This document shows positions 23,050-35,679 of a stretch of DNA of 64,000 bases, in pieces. Made by a program: the position numbers and the translations under genes. The notes beneath the pieces were generated by a model. That model worked only from the letters and a program-made list of their open reading frames with translations, was not told where the DNA came from and searched no databases. The first letter of the stretch is position 1, and each line of letters begins with the position of its first letter. The stretch is taken from assembly GCA_958510875.1 (NCBI GenBank), contig OY294069.1:164547111-164611110 (forward strand), in the 5' to 3' direction. Source of the stretch: Endomychus coccineus (Eukaryota; Arthropoda; Insecta; Coleoptera; Endomychidae).

Positions 23050-24025
23050 TACCGACTGAAACTTCTTCCCGGTGAGGTTGGTTCTCTTTCCCAGAGGAAG
23101 CCCCACTGAACTACGGTCATTAGTGTCCTATTGTGCCCTCACATACTGCCATCTCTTCATCAGTCCGGTGTATTCTATATAATTCAGTTGCCTGATATAG
23201 GGGATACTTCTGATTTCCTCTTGTGTATCTTTATCGCCTCCGAGGTATGTCCGACGACCAACCGCATATGCCGTGCACTGGCACAGCACATTCATGGGTG
23301 TCTCTTCTTCCAAGCTGCAACCCCTGATGCATGTGGGCTGAACTAGCAGACCCATCGTACAAAGATGTGACCGGTCAGGAATGCAACAAGATTCCGTATT
23401 TCATGTCTGCTGAACCTCAGCATATTTTTCACTCGTTGCTGTTGGAGATCTCCCATTAGTCGCTTAGAGTGCGACATACGGGGCAGTTCCCTCCAGTGGG
23501 CATGATGCTCTGTTTCGAGCCATTTTTGAATTACAGATTTCGTTGTGGCATGAGAAATGCCACAGGTTGGCTCTGGTTTAATGAATGGTTGTTTCGCCCC
23601 CGCTTTAGCGAGTGCGACGACCATTTCAGTCACTCTAGTCTGGTTTCCTCAGACTCTCATTCAAGTGTAACTCTATTGGGGTTCTTTACTGGCGCCGTTA
23701 GTTCTTTTACACATTCGAGTACACATTGTGAGGTGATTGTGTATGACTCCAGTGCTTTTAGCACTGTTAGGTTGCTCACTATGATTGTGATTTGTCTATT
23801 CTCATAAGCTCACTCTCATAATTCGAGCACATGTTCTCATTGCTAATATTTTCTCTTGGAGTAAGTGTCCCTAGGTTCAAAGAAATTATTTCTCCTTGGT
23901 CCGTTGTCTCGACTATTCCAGCACCTGTACTTTTTTCTGTCTTGGTGCCTTCCGTTAACCATACGGAATCCCCTGGTATCATATGAGGATTGCCCCGAGC
24001 GTTATCCCGCCCATTCAAGGTTTAA
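23050..24025 (-). mobile_element. LINE 3' half: RNase H and C-terminal zinc-knuckle region, copy 1
   Basis: On the minus strand the order is WLTEGTKTEKSTGAGIVE (RNase H start, usual TDGSKT altered), then KSVIQKWLETEHHAHWRELP, then SRHEIRNLVAFLTGHIFVR, then GCSLEEETPMNVLCQC (the C-x2-C...H-x4-C knuckle near the LINE C-terminus). Two related copies lie at 58.89 and 63.48 kb on the same strand. Frameshifts separate the parts. The copy lies just upstream of the CtBP-motif exon, antisense to the host gene. Confidence 0.75.
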
Positions 24026-24404
24026 ATCGTGAATTCATTACTCACATAAATGTAATTGGCATTATGAAGGATTGGTTTTTCTACTGAATCCAAAGCATAA
24101 GGATGAATACTTCCATCCAATAGAGGGATAGACTAATTTGATTGTTGCTTAATTTAATTCTATAAGACAGAATTTCTCCTCAATAAAATGAAATTATCTG
24201 GTGGGAAAATTTTCAGTGACTCGAACACCCGAAATTAATTCGAATATGTTCAATTGTATCAGCGTTTTCTCGATAGCAGTTGAAATTATTCGATACTTGA
24301 TCTGCTAACAGTAAGAAGATGTCTCATTTCCTACCCTCGTGCTATTTTGTACGAGAAAATAGTACTTAACACCGTGTTACTAATTGATCTTTCTTCCGTT
24401 ACAG

Positions 24405-24653
24405 ACTCACCATTGGACTTATCGATGTCTCTACTCTCGAGGGCTCTATCAGGATCACCACCATCGGCGGAAGACGAGAGGAAGTCCGTATCTGGAGACA
24501 GTTCAGCCGCAAGCTCTCAGGGTGATTTATTGGAGAGTACCGTACCGACGCCAAGAGCGCGGCCTAGAGAAAGAACGTTACTACCTTGTGGAGTTTGTAA
24601 TAAAGCGTTCGACAGACCTTCCTTATTAAAACGTCACATGAGAACACATACGG
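24405..24653 (+). CDS. PRDM-family zinc-finger gene, exon with CtBP motif and finger 1
   Basis: Joined to the PR exon in phase 1, this exon begins EDSPLDLS. PLDLS (24410-24424) is the classical PxDLS motif that recruits the CtBP corepressor, so repression through CtBP is a reasonable inference. A low-complexity Ser/Pro/acidic linker of about 45 residues follows, then a basic patch (RARPRERT), then C2H2 finger 1, CGVCNKAFDRPSLLKRHMRTH, with Cys and His spacing C-x2-C-x12-H-x3-H at about residues 156-176 of the joined product. The exon ends in the linker HTG, split after the first base of Gly. The acceptor is TTCCGTTACAG and the donor GG|GTATAT. The order PR domain, CtBP motif, then fingers is known from several PRDM proteins. 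This linker is the least conserved-looking part. Confidence 0.88.
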
Positions 24654-26471
24654 GTATATACATATTACCATTTTAAGTAGATTCCTCATTCATTAAATTG
24701 TAATAATTACTTTCTGACCAATGAAGTTCATTCGAAATCAATTAACGGAGAGACGCAAGAGGTTATGCTATGGTGAAGCTTTATCAATTTGACTCCCTCC
24801 GAAGTAATTGAATAGAGTGATTTGTATCATGATAAGAAAACCAATATTCTCAAATTAAAAAAACTTAGATACGGCTTTGAGCAATCAAGCTTCTAGTCAT
24901 TTCCAAGTGCACTTTGTTATTTCATATAACAATTAAAAACTACTGATACCACGAAATTCAAAGATTCGCTATACGGATCCTAGTATCTGTATCGTATCTT
25001 ATACAGTTGAAAATCAGCGAACATTTTACACTGTATGAACAGGTGACATTTCAAAAGCTTTCAACTATTAGGAAATTTCACCACCTCACAACTTGTAGGA
25101 TGTACCGAGCACGAACTTAACAGTTCGTTAACAAGTTGTGTCTGATAGTATGTTCTGTGTATTATCAATACCATTGTTATTTGCATAATAGAACTATATG
25201 GGAAGGTAAGACCCTGGAGCCGTAAAGACATGGAGGGTCTGGAGCTATCCCTGATTCAACTACGATTACAGGTAGGCAATTAGACAAGTTCAATGTACCT
25301 CTTAGATCCATTGAACTTGTCTTGGAGCAATACTCAAAGCAACGCCAGAGGCATAAATACTGCTTCGACTGATGTCTTAAGAATTATTGCAGGATATTCT
25401 ACAGAAATGTGAGAGGCACCTTATCGCATCTGCTACAACCTAGGTAAACAACAATGCCCAGTGAGTTCAAATATCTGTTCAGGAGTCAGTTGACTGTTAA
25501 CAGTCTTGTTACCAGCTTTATGCCTCTTATTCTTATATAGAGAAGGGTTTTCGAGTATCACGCCACTTCGACAGTCACTGTAGATCCTGTAGCTTCCTGA
25601 GAGCCTAGAGCTCTGTCGTCGACGAGATTCCGATCTCTAGATTGAGGGCAGGAGTCCACCAATTCATTGGCCACTTCATTCCCTTTCATACCGGAGTGTA
25701 CAGGTATCCATACTAGCTTAAGTTTGTTCAGTTTGCCCAATTCAACTAAGGCCTAAATGTACTACAAAACAAACCTAGAAGGGTGTCACTCGGCTGTTGG
25801 TGCAGGTATACATCCGACTACCATATACCACTTACCAGTTTGAGCTCAAATTCTCCAGGGGACTGGTCTCGGTCGCGCAGACTTCGACCTAAACAAGAGT
25901 GAGCGCACCTTTGATGTGCATGAGTAGACTCCGGCTCCGCCCGAAGCAAATGGTTCGGAGAAGTTGTTCTCAGAGTCAGTCCTCTGAGTATCGGACAGCT
26001 TCAAGTGCAACTCCAGTTTCTCCAAGATCTTGGGACACACCGAACTACTGACTTGGACTAATAAGACGACACGCCACTACTCGCAGCCAATGTTTTGATA
26101 CGTAGTTGTAGTAGCATCATCAGGGTCTCCAGAGCCCTAAAAGAGCTCAGGATGGTCACTCCTCCACTGTCAGGCTCAAGATCTGCCGACCTTCTCTCTT
26201 GAACTCTTTGTCTAGTGAAGTCTTTCCTAATGCCTATAAAGTACAAACTGATGAGAAAACCTAATCTCCCATCATTTTACTGCTAGCTTATATGATGTTA
26301 CATGTACATTATAATAGCTTTCCCTCACGTGTAGTCAAAAGATATATAAAGAAACATTTCGACTTACTTATAAAATACTAATATTGAAATAGTACAGGCT
26401 CGTATATACTAATGTTGAAATATTTCGTTGATGCATAATTATTATGATATCTACGTATATGTTCTTTGTAG
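24654..26471. other. Short intron between fingers 1 and 2
   Basis: This 1.8-kb intron holds a LINE RNase H relic in its second half. The first 900 bases are AT-rich with no gene. At 25200-25550 there is moderately GC-rich sequence, probably the 3' part of the same LINE. Confidence 0.5.
25550..26250 (-). mobile_element. LINE RNase H relic
   Basis: The minus-strand frame at 25558-25740 reads LVWIPVHSGMKGNEVANELV, matching the RNase H end motif W-PGHSG--GNE-AD-LA of LINEs. Upstream on the same strand, FASGGAGVYSCTSKVRS resembles the start of the same domain (DGS...GAGVY). The catalytic residues are partly lost and stops intervene. Confidence 0.65.
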
Positions 26472-26641
26472 GTGAAAAGCCGCATGTGTGTATGGTGTGT
26501 GGGAAAGGATTCAGCACGTCTTCGTCCTTGAATACCCATCGAAGGATTCACAGCGGGGAAAAGCCACATCAATGTCCTGTTTGCTTGAAACGGTTCACGG
26601 CTTCTTCTAACCTTTACTACCATCGCATGACACACATCAAG
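26472..26641 (+). CDS. PRDM-family zinc-finger gene, exon with fingers 2 and 3
   Basis: The 170-nt exon completes the canonical linker TGEKPH and encodes two full C2H2 fingers: [21 protein letters not shown] and [17 protein letters not shown]...H. They are joined by the linker SGEKPHQ. The acceptor is TTCTTTGTAG; the exon enters in phase 1 and leaves in phase 0 at ATCAAG|GTAAGA. The wording SSSLN...HSGEKP...KRFTASS resembles the middle fingers of PRDM14-type proteins more than those of PRDM1 or PRDM13, but this comparison is from memory and cannot settle orthology. All zinc ligands are intact, so DNA binding should be preserved. Confidence 0.9.
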
Positions 26642-28021
26642 GTAAGATTATCACATTCATTTGATTATGGAATAACATGAGTTAATTAACAGCTTGGTAG
26701 GGTAAACTTATTATTATTATTGTTGTGGAACAAACATTAAATTGCTCTTGATGACATTTCAAAACTTTCTTGTTCTAAAATCATTCAACGCTGGGTTAAA
26801 ATTATAGCCGTTCGTCTTAAGTATTTTCAGAAGATGGTTTTCACGAAACTTGTTTGTTATCGGTCTTTTTATGGAAATAATTCGAACTGCTCATTGGAAG
26901 AATGATCATTTTTAAACCTAATAATAAAATACTAATAAGAAATCAAGAATTATAATCACCAACTTTTTTCTTTGATAAGAATAAAAGATCAAAAAAATGT
27001 CTTTACTATAAGTGTTGAAAGTGCGCTTGAACATTTGTCATATTGTTTCCTAGTCTACTCAAAATATTATGATCATTCCCTATTTACATAATCTTTAAAT
27101 TGTTCTTGTGTTGACCTGTGTATGAACTTTGTATTCTGCATCAATAAATTACTTACTTACTATTAAATTTCAAGTAACATAGTCTGCTCGACTTTCTTCT
27201 AGAGAAAATCACAAACCAACGATTTCAAATAGACCCAATAAAACATATAGCGGGTTCAAACCTGTAGAGCTGGGAAAGCTGATTCCATTGTGACTTATTC
27301 TATTTAATATTTTTAATTCCACGCTAGCATGTTACTAATTTTCTAACTAATGTGTAGTATGAATCTACAACAGCATGTCCTTCCCACAGCATCTTGAAGA
27401 GAACAAACACTATCTGTTCCTTTTCTAATAATACTTTAATCGGACAGAATGTGAGTTTTCATTTCTAAAAGAAATATTCACTATTATGTTCCCCGAATCG
27501 AATCAAAACTCTTACGTTACATTTACTAATCTTATTCGAACGGTAACAAAACCCCATTCTCATAATTTGACAACTAAATTTGACGCCCTGTATTTATATA
27601 ATCCGTCCCATAATACCTGCTTGTCACTTTGACAAATCCCATCCTCTCTATCATGGAGATTGCCTTCTTACATTGACTAATTCACCCTTTTCAACAGTCC
27701 ACTTGTAAACAATGTTGTTTCACTTTATTCAAGTCCCATATGCTTTCTTGGTTATAAAAAAGGAATTATCGTAATTATGTTGTAACGCATCGCATATGCT
27801 AGGGCTGAGGCCGCCTAACTTGACCCTTACGTAGGAATAGCTTAGTGATTCCAGTCAAGCACCTGCTACCCTGATATGTGGAAGGGAAAAATTACAGTAT
27901 GAAGAAGTTCATCGCGACTTAAGCATTCTCGGTATTCTACCTGATCGACCAAGTGATTTTTAAATATTCGGAGATTGAATTCGAAATTCCTTGGCACGAT
28001 CTCCCGATATTGATAAAGAAG

Positions 28022-28200
28022 TTATGATCAATTGATCACATGACTTCCCTCACTTTTGTTAGCGAAATAGCTTTCGGGCACTCCTGCGGGTCGAATGTAA
28101 ATGTTTGTAGGAGAAGAAAATATATTGGGAATGATTTAGAAGCAGCTAATGTAAGACGTAATTTCATATTCTATGTTACATTGGAATGAAAATTGTCGTT
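28022..28200. repeat. Dispersed direct repeat, copy 1
   Basis: This matches 28943-29115 with many differences. Shared words are ATCACATGAC/ATCACGTGAC, AAATAGCT-TCGG-CACTC, AGAAAATATATTG and TCTATGTTACATTG. It is noncoding. Copy 2 lies just after a VGLNLSKDFDTML phrase like LINE motif A, so the repeat may be retroelement-derived. Confidence 0.6.
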
Positions 28201-28879
28201 GCTGATTTTATTAAAGTTTTAACATCCTCTGCTTATAGAATAATCAACAGGATGTCATATTATGCTACTGCAGATTTGGAGCATCGTAATACTATAAATT
28301 GCGATACAAACAAAATTGTATTCCTTACTTATAACTGAGGGGCATTTTTATATGAAGCCATTCACATTGTAACATGTGAAAAATCCATTTATACTTTTAA
28401 TTTGATAAAACAAGTAGCTCCTGATGTTCATTGTGATTTGTAATGAAACTATCTCTCAAAAACAAAATTGGAACCAATAGGTTCCGTCTCTTACGTATTA
28501 TTTGAAGGATACAAATGACACAATGCTCATTCGAAGCTGAGATATAATCATTAGATACATGTGAAGTTCCTGATGAAGCAGCTTACTTTTTGTTCACCAT
28601 CTGGAAGCACAGCATCAGGTTTTATCTATTTCCGATATCTCTCCAAATCTTGACATGAATAATAATTAATTGTGAAGTTATAACTACAAAAACGGTCGGC
28701 AAAAGTTCGAATAAGTTTTCAGCGTCGCAAAATTCCTATTTATTTTTCTTTGATGCATCATTTATTAAAGAAACCCTAAAAAATCAAGGATGTAATACTC
28801 AAACTTTCTCAATCAATTCCATATCATCTCTGATAATGAGAATGAGTTTAGGAAGGATAGATCAAGAATGGAACTGATT

Positions 28880-29115
28880 CAACTGCTCTTGTCGGTCTGA
28901 ATCTATCTAAAGATTTTGACACCATGCTTATATAGAAAGCAGTGATCAAATAATCACGTGACATCCTTCTTTTTTACTATCAAAATAGCTCTCGGACACT
29001 CTTGGTCAAATGTAAGTCATTGTAAGAACAGAAAATATATTGCAAATGATTTATAAACCGCTAATTGAAGGCGTTAGATCAGGCTCTATGTTACATTGAA
29101 ATTTTATCCACATGT
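28880..29115. repeat. Dispersed direct repeat, copy 2, with LINE-like motif
   Basis: The part at 28943-29115 corresponds to 28022-28200. Immediately upstream the plus strand reads TALVGLNLSKDFDTML, resembling the LDLSKAFDTV motif A of jockey-type reverse transcriptases. The piece is too short for certain assignment. Confidence 0.5.
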
Positions 29116-29266
29116 AAACACATAAATCACGTAAAACATAATCTACATCAAAATTCAGAAATGCTTGAAACGGATATATCCGGAAATTTTTTCTTTGGGC
29201 CCATTACAATACTTTCCATACACGACAGAGTGTTTCGAAGGGAACTGAAAATATCTTAAAGTAAAT

Positions 29267-29452
29267 CTAGGGAGCCAATATAATTAGTAAGTTCAAAAAT
29301 CCATGTAGATCAACATATTCACTTATAGTTGATAAAATATCTTCGTAGCATCGGTGCCAAACTTTTGAATACTGATTTGAGTTTGATTTTGACGAGGTTC
29401 CAAGTTCGCTTAGAAAAATATTCGTCAGAAAAGGGGAGAGCGGATTACCCAT
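29267..29452 (-). mobile_element. Penelope-like reverse transcriptase fragment
   Basis: The minus strand reads MGNPLSPFLTNIFLSEL, then VWHRCYEDILSTI. This is the AMG-PLSP-L-NIF...W-RYVDDIL region of Penelope-like reverse transcriptases. The catalytic YVDD is replaced by YEDI, so the copy is dead. A more decayed relative is at 42335-42420. Confidence 0.75.
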
Positions 29453-29569
29453 TGAACATCTGCTGATTTGTTAATAGACATTTTTGAAACCGCTTAGACT
29501 CAATGTTTCATAAAGTAGCCGATTTCGACAAATCTGGAATTTGCAAAATTGATACTGAATCGTGTTCAA

Positions 29570-29860
29570 TGTTTTGTGGGTGGAAAAACTTTTTGTAACA
29601 CAACTCAAGAAGGTTTATCGCTTTTGAAACACACTACTAATATCCATGTGATTTAGGAGGGATGGATATGTATTTGCGAAAGAGCAATTTATTACATTTT
29701 GATTAATCTTCAGCTGAGTGTTATCCCTTGTTTACATCATCAATCCAAATAATATCTGAATAGGTACATTTTGTTCCCCAAGTTAGTTTATTTTGATGAT
29801 GGCTACAAGGTAGCTAAAAGGACCTTAGTACTTTAATAGTGTTTCAAGTGAAACTGGAAC
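29570..29860 (+). mobile_element. Penelope-like element 3' end
   Basis: Words shared with the copy at 10.3 kb include TTATCGCTTTTGAA, TAGGAGGGATGGA, AAAGAGCAATTTATTA and GATGATGGCTACAAGGTAGC. Only the endonuclease tail and 3' noncoding end remain. It is opposite in strand to the reverse transcriptase fragment beside it, so the two are separate insertions or an inverted pair. Confidence 0.6.
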
Positions 29861-30860
29861 CTCTCTGATAGCATATCAAGTCTATGTATATCCTAGGTTG
29901 AGATATGGAATAAATTTATGGGGAAATCCTGAAGAGAAGTACCACTTCAAACAAAGTGATATAGGTATAAACCTATGTGTTTTTTTCTATAAAAAGCTTA
30001 TGCTCAGAATGAGTTTCCAAGGATGATAATTTCCTTTTGCTAAGGCGAATATGATTGACCCTAACCAACAACTATTGAATTGATTGAATTTCTCAGTAGT
30101 ATGGTCAATTATAGCCGCAGATTAGCGGTGTGGACTTTACATATCATTCCCATCTTGAAGATTATGAAATTATAGTTATTCATCGCAACCTAACAGCTAA
30201 TACAATTCATTAACATAAATTGATATTGTGCTCATTATTGCGATGCCAAATAAACGTTTTACTCGCCATATAAGTGGACACGCTCATCAAAACATTCAGT
30301 GGCATATCATTCGAAGCGACAGTAAAACTGTACCCCGCTGAAAATAGCAAACCGCGATGCGCATTTGTCGTGCTGTAAAAGAGTGACGTGTGACTGACGT
30401 CTGAAGAATCACGCACCGGCAGTGATCCTTACAGGGCTTCAGATACCTGTAGATTACATAGAAGCTACTGCAGGGAGATTGACGCTTAGACCAACACACT
30501 GTCTACTCTCAATGCTATATAACTAAACGTAATGTCAATTTTAGACTAAAAGGGAAATGCTTGAAACTGTAGAATTATTGAGTGCACGAATGTATCTGAT
30601 ACTCTTGATAAATGTACTTTCAATTCGTTGTAACGAACTTAATCCGTAGGAAAGTAGTTTTGGTACTTGTTCTTGACTGAACTCATCAATATCTTTCATA
30701 TACGTGGGTAAATCAACCAGATTCTGCTAATCTTCTAACATAGAAACAATTCGAAAGCAATTATTCCCTAACTAATGTAAGAGAATTTGAAACAATTGAA
30801 TTCATGAATATACTCCTTTATCTCATATTGGCTCTTGCCAGATAAGAACGATAAGGTCTT

Positions 30861-30985
30861 TCTAGTCCAGATCGATTAGTAAAGTCGAAAACTCATAGTT
30901 CCAGACAGCTGTTTCGCTCTCCTCATAGAGCCTACCAGTGGAACGAGCAAGTTTGTAACGCTGTTGAAGGATCTCCGTTGAAGGT
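30861..30985 (+). repeat. LINE-associated repeat fragment
   Basis: ATAGTTCCAGACAGCTGTTT followed by GCTCTC and a GGAACGA-CAAGTTTG-AACG block matches, in reverse complement, 14850-14970 beside the jockey-type reverse transcriptase. It is a short fragment of the same repeat family, without coding capacity. Confidence 0.5.
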
Positions 30986-31734
30986 GGTAAAAAGACAACA
31001 GTATCTCACGTCATCTATGAATAGATATCCCACTAAGTAATCAAGCAATGTACTACATTGGGTGATTTCTCGAAAGTTACAACAATCACGCGATTAGTAC
31101 ATTAGTACATTAGTTCATTTCCTAAAGTAGGTTTGTAACCCATCTAGGTCGCTAAACAAAGTATAGATCAAATTTCGGACGAATCCACCATCAAGAGAAA
31201 AAGCCAACTTACTCAGGGTAATTCTCATACAGATGTGAAGGGCCCTCCCTTAATATTATTGTCAATTATCCACCAACAGGAACATCAATTTCTGCACCTC
31301 CAATTATGCGTTAAAGGCACAAACTCAACAAACGAACAATCTTATCCATTAAGTGATTTCACGTGTGCACGTGGAGTGACAGACAGTTATCAACTGTGTG
31401 TGTTTGCCTCAGCTGAGCTCGGTTAACTTATCTCACAAGGGTGGACCGCGCTTCGCGAGTATTTTAAATTCAGATAATATAACACTCGCCCAACGGAAGC
31501 CCATAAACAAACAAACAAAAAATTATATAAGGCGCGCGAAAGCACTATCCAACACGGGGTATGTGAGACTACTTGAGTGCGTCAGATGGCGCCACCAAAC
31601 CAAACTAATGTAATAAAATTAGAAACAAATGAATATATCAATATTTTTTGTATACTTTGACTACACGGGGGGAAACCTATAATGTATGAAGAACATCGTG
31701 TTAGCCAGCAGTGGAACGTAGGACAGGAGATAAA

Positions 31735-33215
31735 GATTTATTTTCTTGAAGGTTTGGAGGTTATAGGCATAGGGAAAGACCTCACTAGGTGAAGAGTTCC
31801 ACAACTTCGCTTCTCGATAAAGAAAAATGAAGTCTGGTAGGAATAAGCTCGGCAGGTCTCGAGCTTGACAGTGAAGGGGTGACTAGTTTGAGCTCGTATA
31901 GTCCACCTATCTGGAATCTCTCGTGATGTACAACAGACGAGATTTCTGATGAACACCGATCATGGAAATATCTATAGAAAAGGGATAGATCCCACCTCTC
32001 TACGATGTTATAGACAGGTCAATAGGCTCGTAAGTGTAACAATCAAAAGAATAAATCTCTTCTGGTTAGAATCCAAGAGCTTCAGCGTATGTTTGGGAGG
32101 CGAACTCCAAACATATGAACATTACTCTAGGACAGGTCGAATCTGTTATCTGTAGATTATGAGAAGCTGCTAGTATGTGAAGTACTCGTAGCTCATGTCA
32201 CGGAAGAGAGAACCAGGTTTTTGTGAAGCGGTTTTCGCAATGGACCTCACATGGTCGTCCCGTGAGAGGGTTCTGTGAATGATGATACTGACCATGGCTA
32301 TGGAAGATATTATAGAAATAGTTGTACCTAATATCATCATATTAGGGGTTGTGGGAAACGCATTCTTGGTCAAAATACAATCTTGAGTTGTGGTTGCATT
32401 TATTTCTACTAGATTATCATCAGATGCTCATTTCGAAATCGTTGCCAGATCGTTATCAATTACGTTGACCTGTATCTGTCTCGTCCCTATGGCTTCAGTG
32501 GATGATATGAAAGTGCCATCACACTATGTGTCAAAACCTCAATAATTTTTTAAAGTGGTATTCTTCTGCAATCAATATATTCTAAAAAGGTAGGTCGCAA
32601 AACCTATGAACAAAGTAATCATTCAGATTTAGATAACTATAAATCGTTATGTTACTTAGGAACACTGTGGCAAAATGAATCGAATATTGATTATATGAAA
32701 TGTAAAATAATTCAATGGAAAATGATCTAAACTTGGATCTTTCGAAATTCTGGAACTTTATTAAAGATACCAAAAAAAAATAATTGTTACCCTCAAAATC
32801 CAATGAAAGATTGATTGAATGATGATCTCACCGAAATTGAATTTTTTTTTGGAGAAAATTTTCAATCTGTATGCAAATCAATCAACTATGTACATAATGA
32901 TATAATATATGAAAAAACTATGAGTATTTCAAACTGCAATATAAACAAGATTGAACTAATAGGTATATGAAGCAAAGCTGTAGACAAGACAGAATCGTTG
33001 AAATAGAGCAGGAACAAAGTTGGTGTCAAGTCAGATCCCTGTGGACCTCCAGCATTAACAGCCATTGTATCGGAGGAGACTCCGTCAACAACCACATGGA
33101 GTGATTTTTTGAGAGAAAAATCAATTTTAAGCGGCAAAGTTGAGGCAGGAAACTATAATAAGTTTCCCAATAGGGGCCTGGTACCATACTCGGTCAAATA
33201 CCTGGGAGATACATA
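31735..33215 (-). mobile_element. CR1/jockey-type LINE, interrupted copy
   Basis: On the minus strand, DRVWYQAPIGKL and SLHVVVDGVSSDTM precede MAVNAGGPQGSDLTPTLFLL (motif B, usually GVPQGS), at 33215-32890. After about 350 bp without similarity, the C-terminal region follows at 32480-31735: LGTTIS..., HVRSIAKTASQK, LFRxxxYFT and then the conserved tail in shifted frames. The order suits one insertion that has been broken up. The 3' end lies near 31735. Confidence 0.7.
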
Positions 33216-33219
33216 GTGC

Positions 33220-34000
33220 TACAAATAGAGATTGCTAACAGTTTTTGAAGGATTTCTGCAATACATGAATTACGTAGGCAAGCAGGTCCCCTTATCTCTG
33301 CTGATGGAAGGCATATTGCCGGTGATTCACGATTTTGGAGTAATTCCTGAACGGTCTCTTATTGGTCATTGTCGGCAAACATTCCGGATGTATCGCTTAT
33401 GGTTCAAGACTTTGAGTTTGCTTCATTTTGAGGGCTGTCCAGCTTCGGTCTTTTCATCTGTTCTGATCATTAGTTCTTCCGAAGAGCGATGCATATTACA
33501 TTATGATGAGCACCGATCATGGAAATGTCTATTGAGAAGGGATAGATCTTCCACCTTTTCACGATGTTCTAGAGAGGTCAATGGACTCGTAATTGTGACA
33601 ATCAAACGAATAGCTCTCTTTTGGATAGAATCCAAGAGCTTCAGCATATGTTTGAGAGCCGTACTCCAAACATGTGTACAATACTCCAGGACAGGTCGAA
33701 TATGTGCTTTGTAGATTATGAGGAGCTGCTGGGATGTAAAGTAGCTCTCGGCACGGAATAGAAAAGCATGAGAGGGTAGTGTTGGTGTAATTCCGAGCAT
33801 TGTTATAGAAGACTTCATGAGAATAGTTGTAACTGACATCATCAGGGATTGTGTGATCCGCCTTCCTGGAGTGGACGCAAGCTTGACTTTTGCTTGCATT
33901 AAACTCTAATAGATTATCAGATCCCCATTCCAAAATCTTTTCCAGATCTCCGTTAATTGCGTAAACCTGTCCCTGTCTCCCATCTCTGGTTTCATTGGAT
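33220..34000 (-). mobile_element. CR1/jockey-type LINE C-terminal region, second copy
   Basis: The minus strand encodes ILEWGSDNLLEFNASKSQAC, then AFLFRAESYFTSQQLLIIYK, AHIRPVLEYCTHVWSTALKH and SLEHREKVEDLSLLNRHFH. This is the well-known region after the reverse transcriptase core of CR1/jockey LINEs. It is more complete than the equivalent at 31.7-32.5 kb and lies upstream of that copy's reverse transcriptase, so it is a separate insertion. One frameshift at about 33.8 kb separates the first two phrases. Confidence 0.8.
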
Positions 34001-35679
34001 GGTATAGAGGCTCTTTGTTGCGTATCGACAATTAAAGTTGTCGTTGGTAAATCCGCAAATATGGCGGAAAAACTGAAATCTTTTTTATTATATTACGAGT
34101 ATTTTTCAAAGATTAGAAACAATCTATAAACACATTCGTGTTGAAACATTTATGGCTTCAACTTTTGGCTAAGTCAAACTCTCTAAGAGGTTTCGTTTTC
34201 CTCAAATCATCATCAACTTTGTTTCTTCTTATGGACGCCATACTTTTGCCGTTTCGAACAACCCCTTCCATTACCTATTTAAAGGGCCAAGTATGATGTT
34301 ACTTCCTTTCTAAAGTGAACAGCGTGCAAATTTGTTTTCCGTTCATTGATGCAATCGAAAATATTTAACGTTTGAAGGGTATATGAGACCACTCGCATTC
34401 AAATTCTGTTCAGAGACTGGTGAGGACGTGTAAGTTGAAGAAATGTACTCTCTAAAGCAGAATATTTAGGGAAACATTGAACTAACTCTGTTACTCTTAT
34501 GTTGTGTTGTCGTGATCACATTCAACCCACTATATATTCCTTACAGTTTTTACTATCAGTGGAATGTCGATTCGAATTTTATTCAACAGCACTGATTGAT
34601 ACTAAATATATTATCCACATCGATTCCAAATTAACTTGAACGATCTTCTTCGCTCGTAAATTCCTGAAAGAATTAGAATGTCACTCCGTTCGCACCATCA
34701 AATTGAATTGATCTTTATCTTCATCTATTTGAAAGTAAGTGTAAACATTCTGAAGTTAATCTTAACTTGATTCGAATTCAAATTAATACTTTAAACTCCT
34801 ATTTGAGTTAAGCTCCAATTAACTAAATGCTAGAGAAGAAAACATTCTTCGTTGTCTGTCACTTTGAACGTTGAGTAATAAATCGTGTAATAGCTAGAAA
34901 GAAATGATCCTTTGAAGAATAAAGAAATTGATAATCTTCGCCATGTATACTCTCAAAATTGTTACTACGACTTAAGAACAAATTACTATTCATGAATCCT
35001 GGAAAATTTCAAAACTCCAGGTTTTGAAACAAAATAACTAAGATTTTTTCATCGCAAATAACAATATTAACCTCAAGTGTTCTAGTGTATATGAAATTGA
35101 ATAAATCGCATCAAATAATAAAACAGAATTAATTTTTCTATCAGCAAATGTCTCTTTCACAACTTATCTCCCTTCCGAATGAAAATAAATTTCCGCAAGT
35201 TCAGTTACTTCTTAGCATATAATGCACAACTTATTATTAAAGGATACGATACATTGCTATGAGGTGCATTCTCAGAAATAACCCCAAATCTAGAATTACG
35301 TTTCGATCCGTTGAATAACGTGATTTAATTCAAGCTGCAAGTTATATTGATTAGTATCTAGCGCAATAGGCAGCGCAAGGAACCGGATGTCTTAGCTCGC
35401 TTGATGGCAGATGGTACCGGGAGCGCCGTATTTCTTTGGTTCCCACACAGTTACCCTCTTGATTTAAAGTTTTAACGATTCTTTGTCTCCTTATTATGTA
35501 TGTAAGTTAATTATCTAAGACCCTAGGTGATTCATCGTTGCAAACTAAAACATCATCGGTGTTTTCGAACAATTCTGGGGAATAAGTCAAATACCATTTT
35601 ATAATAATGGCACGGGTGATTTCGTTTTGTCTATTTCCTTCGGTGAGCCGTTATTGAGCTGAAACTCTCGAATTCTGGG

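Larger units (their letters stand above)
26642..31734. other. Start of the 22.4-kb intron: dispersed retroelement pieces
   Basis: No host gene was found. The pieces recognised are listed separately. The stretch 31430-31620 is GC-richer (words GGACCGCGCTTCGCGAG and GGCGCGCGAAAGC) than its neighbours but cannot be assigned. The frames at 30210-30499 (minus) have no recognised motif. Confidence 0.45.

Noticed and set aside
30210..30499. Two overlapping 67-68 codon minus frames
   Set aside because: There is no motif, and the Cys-rich look comes from a GC-richer patch.
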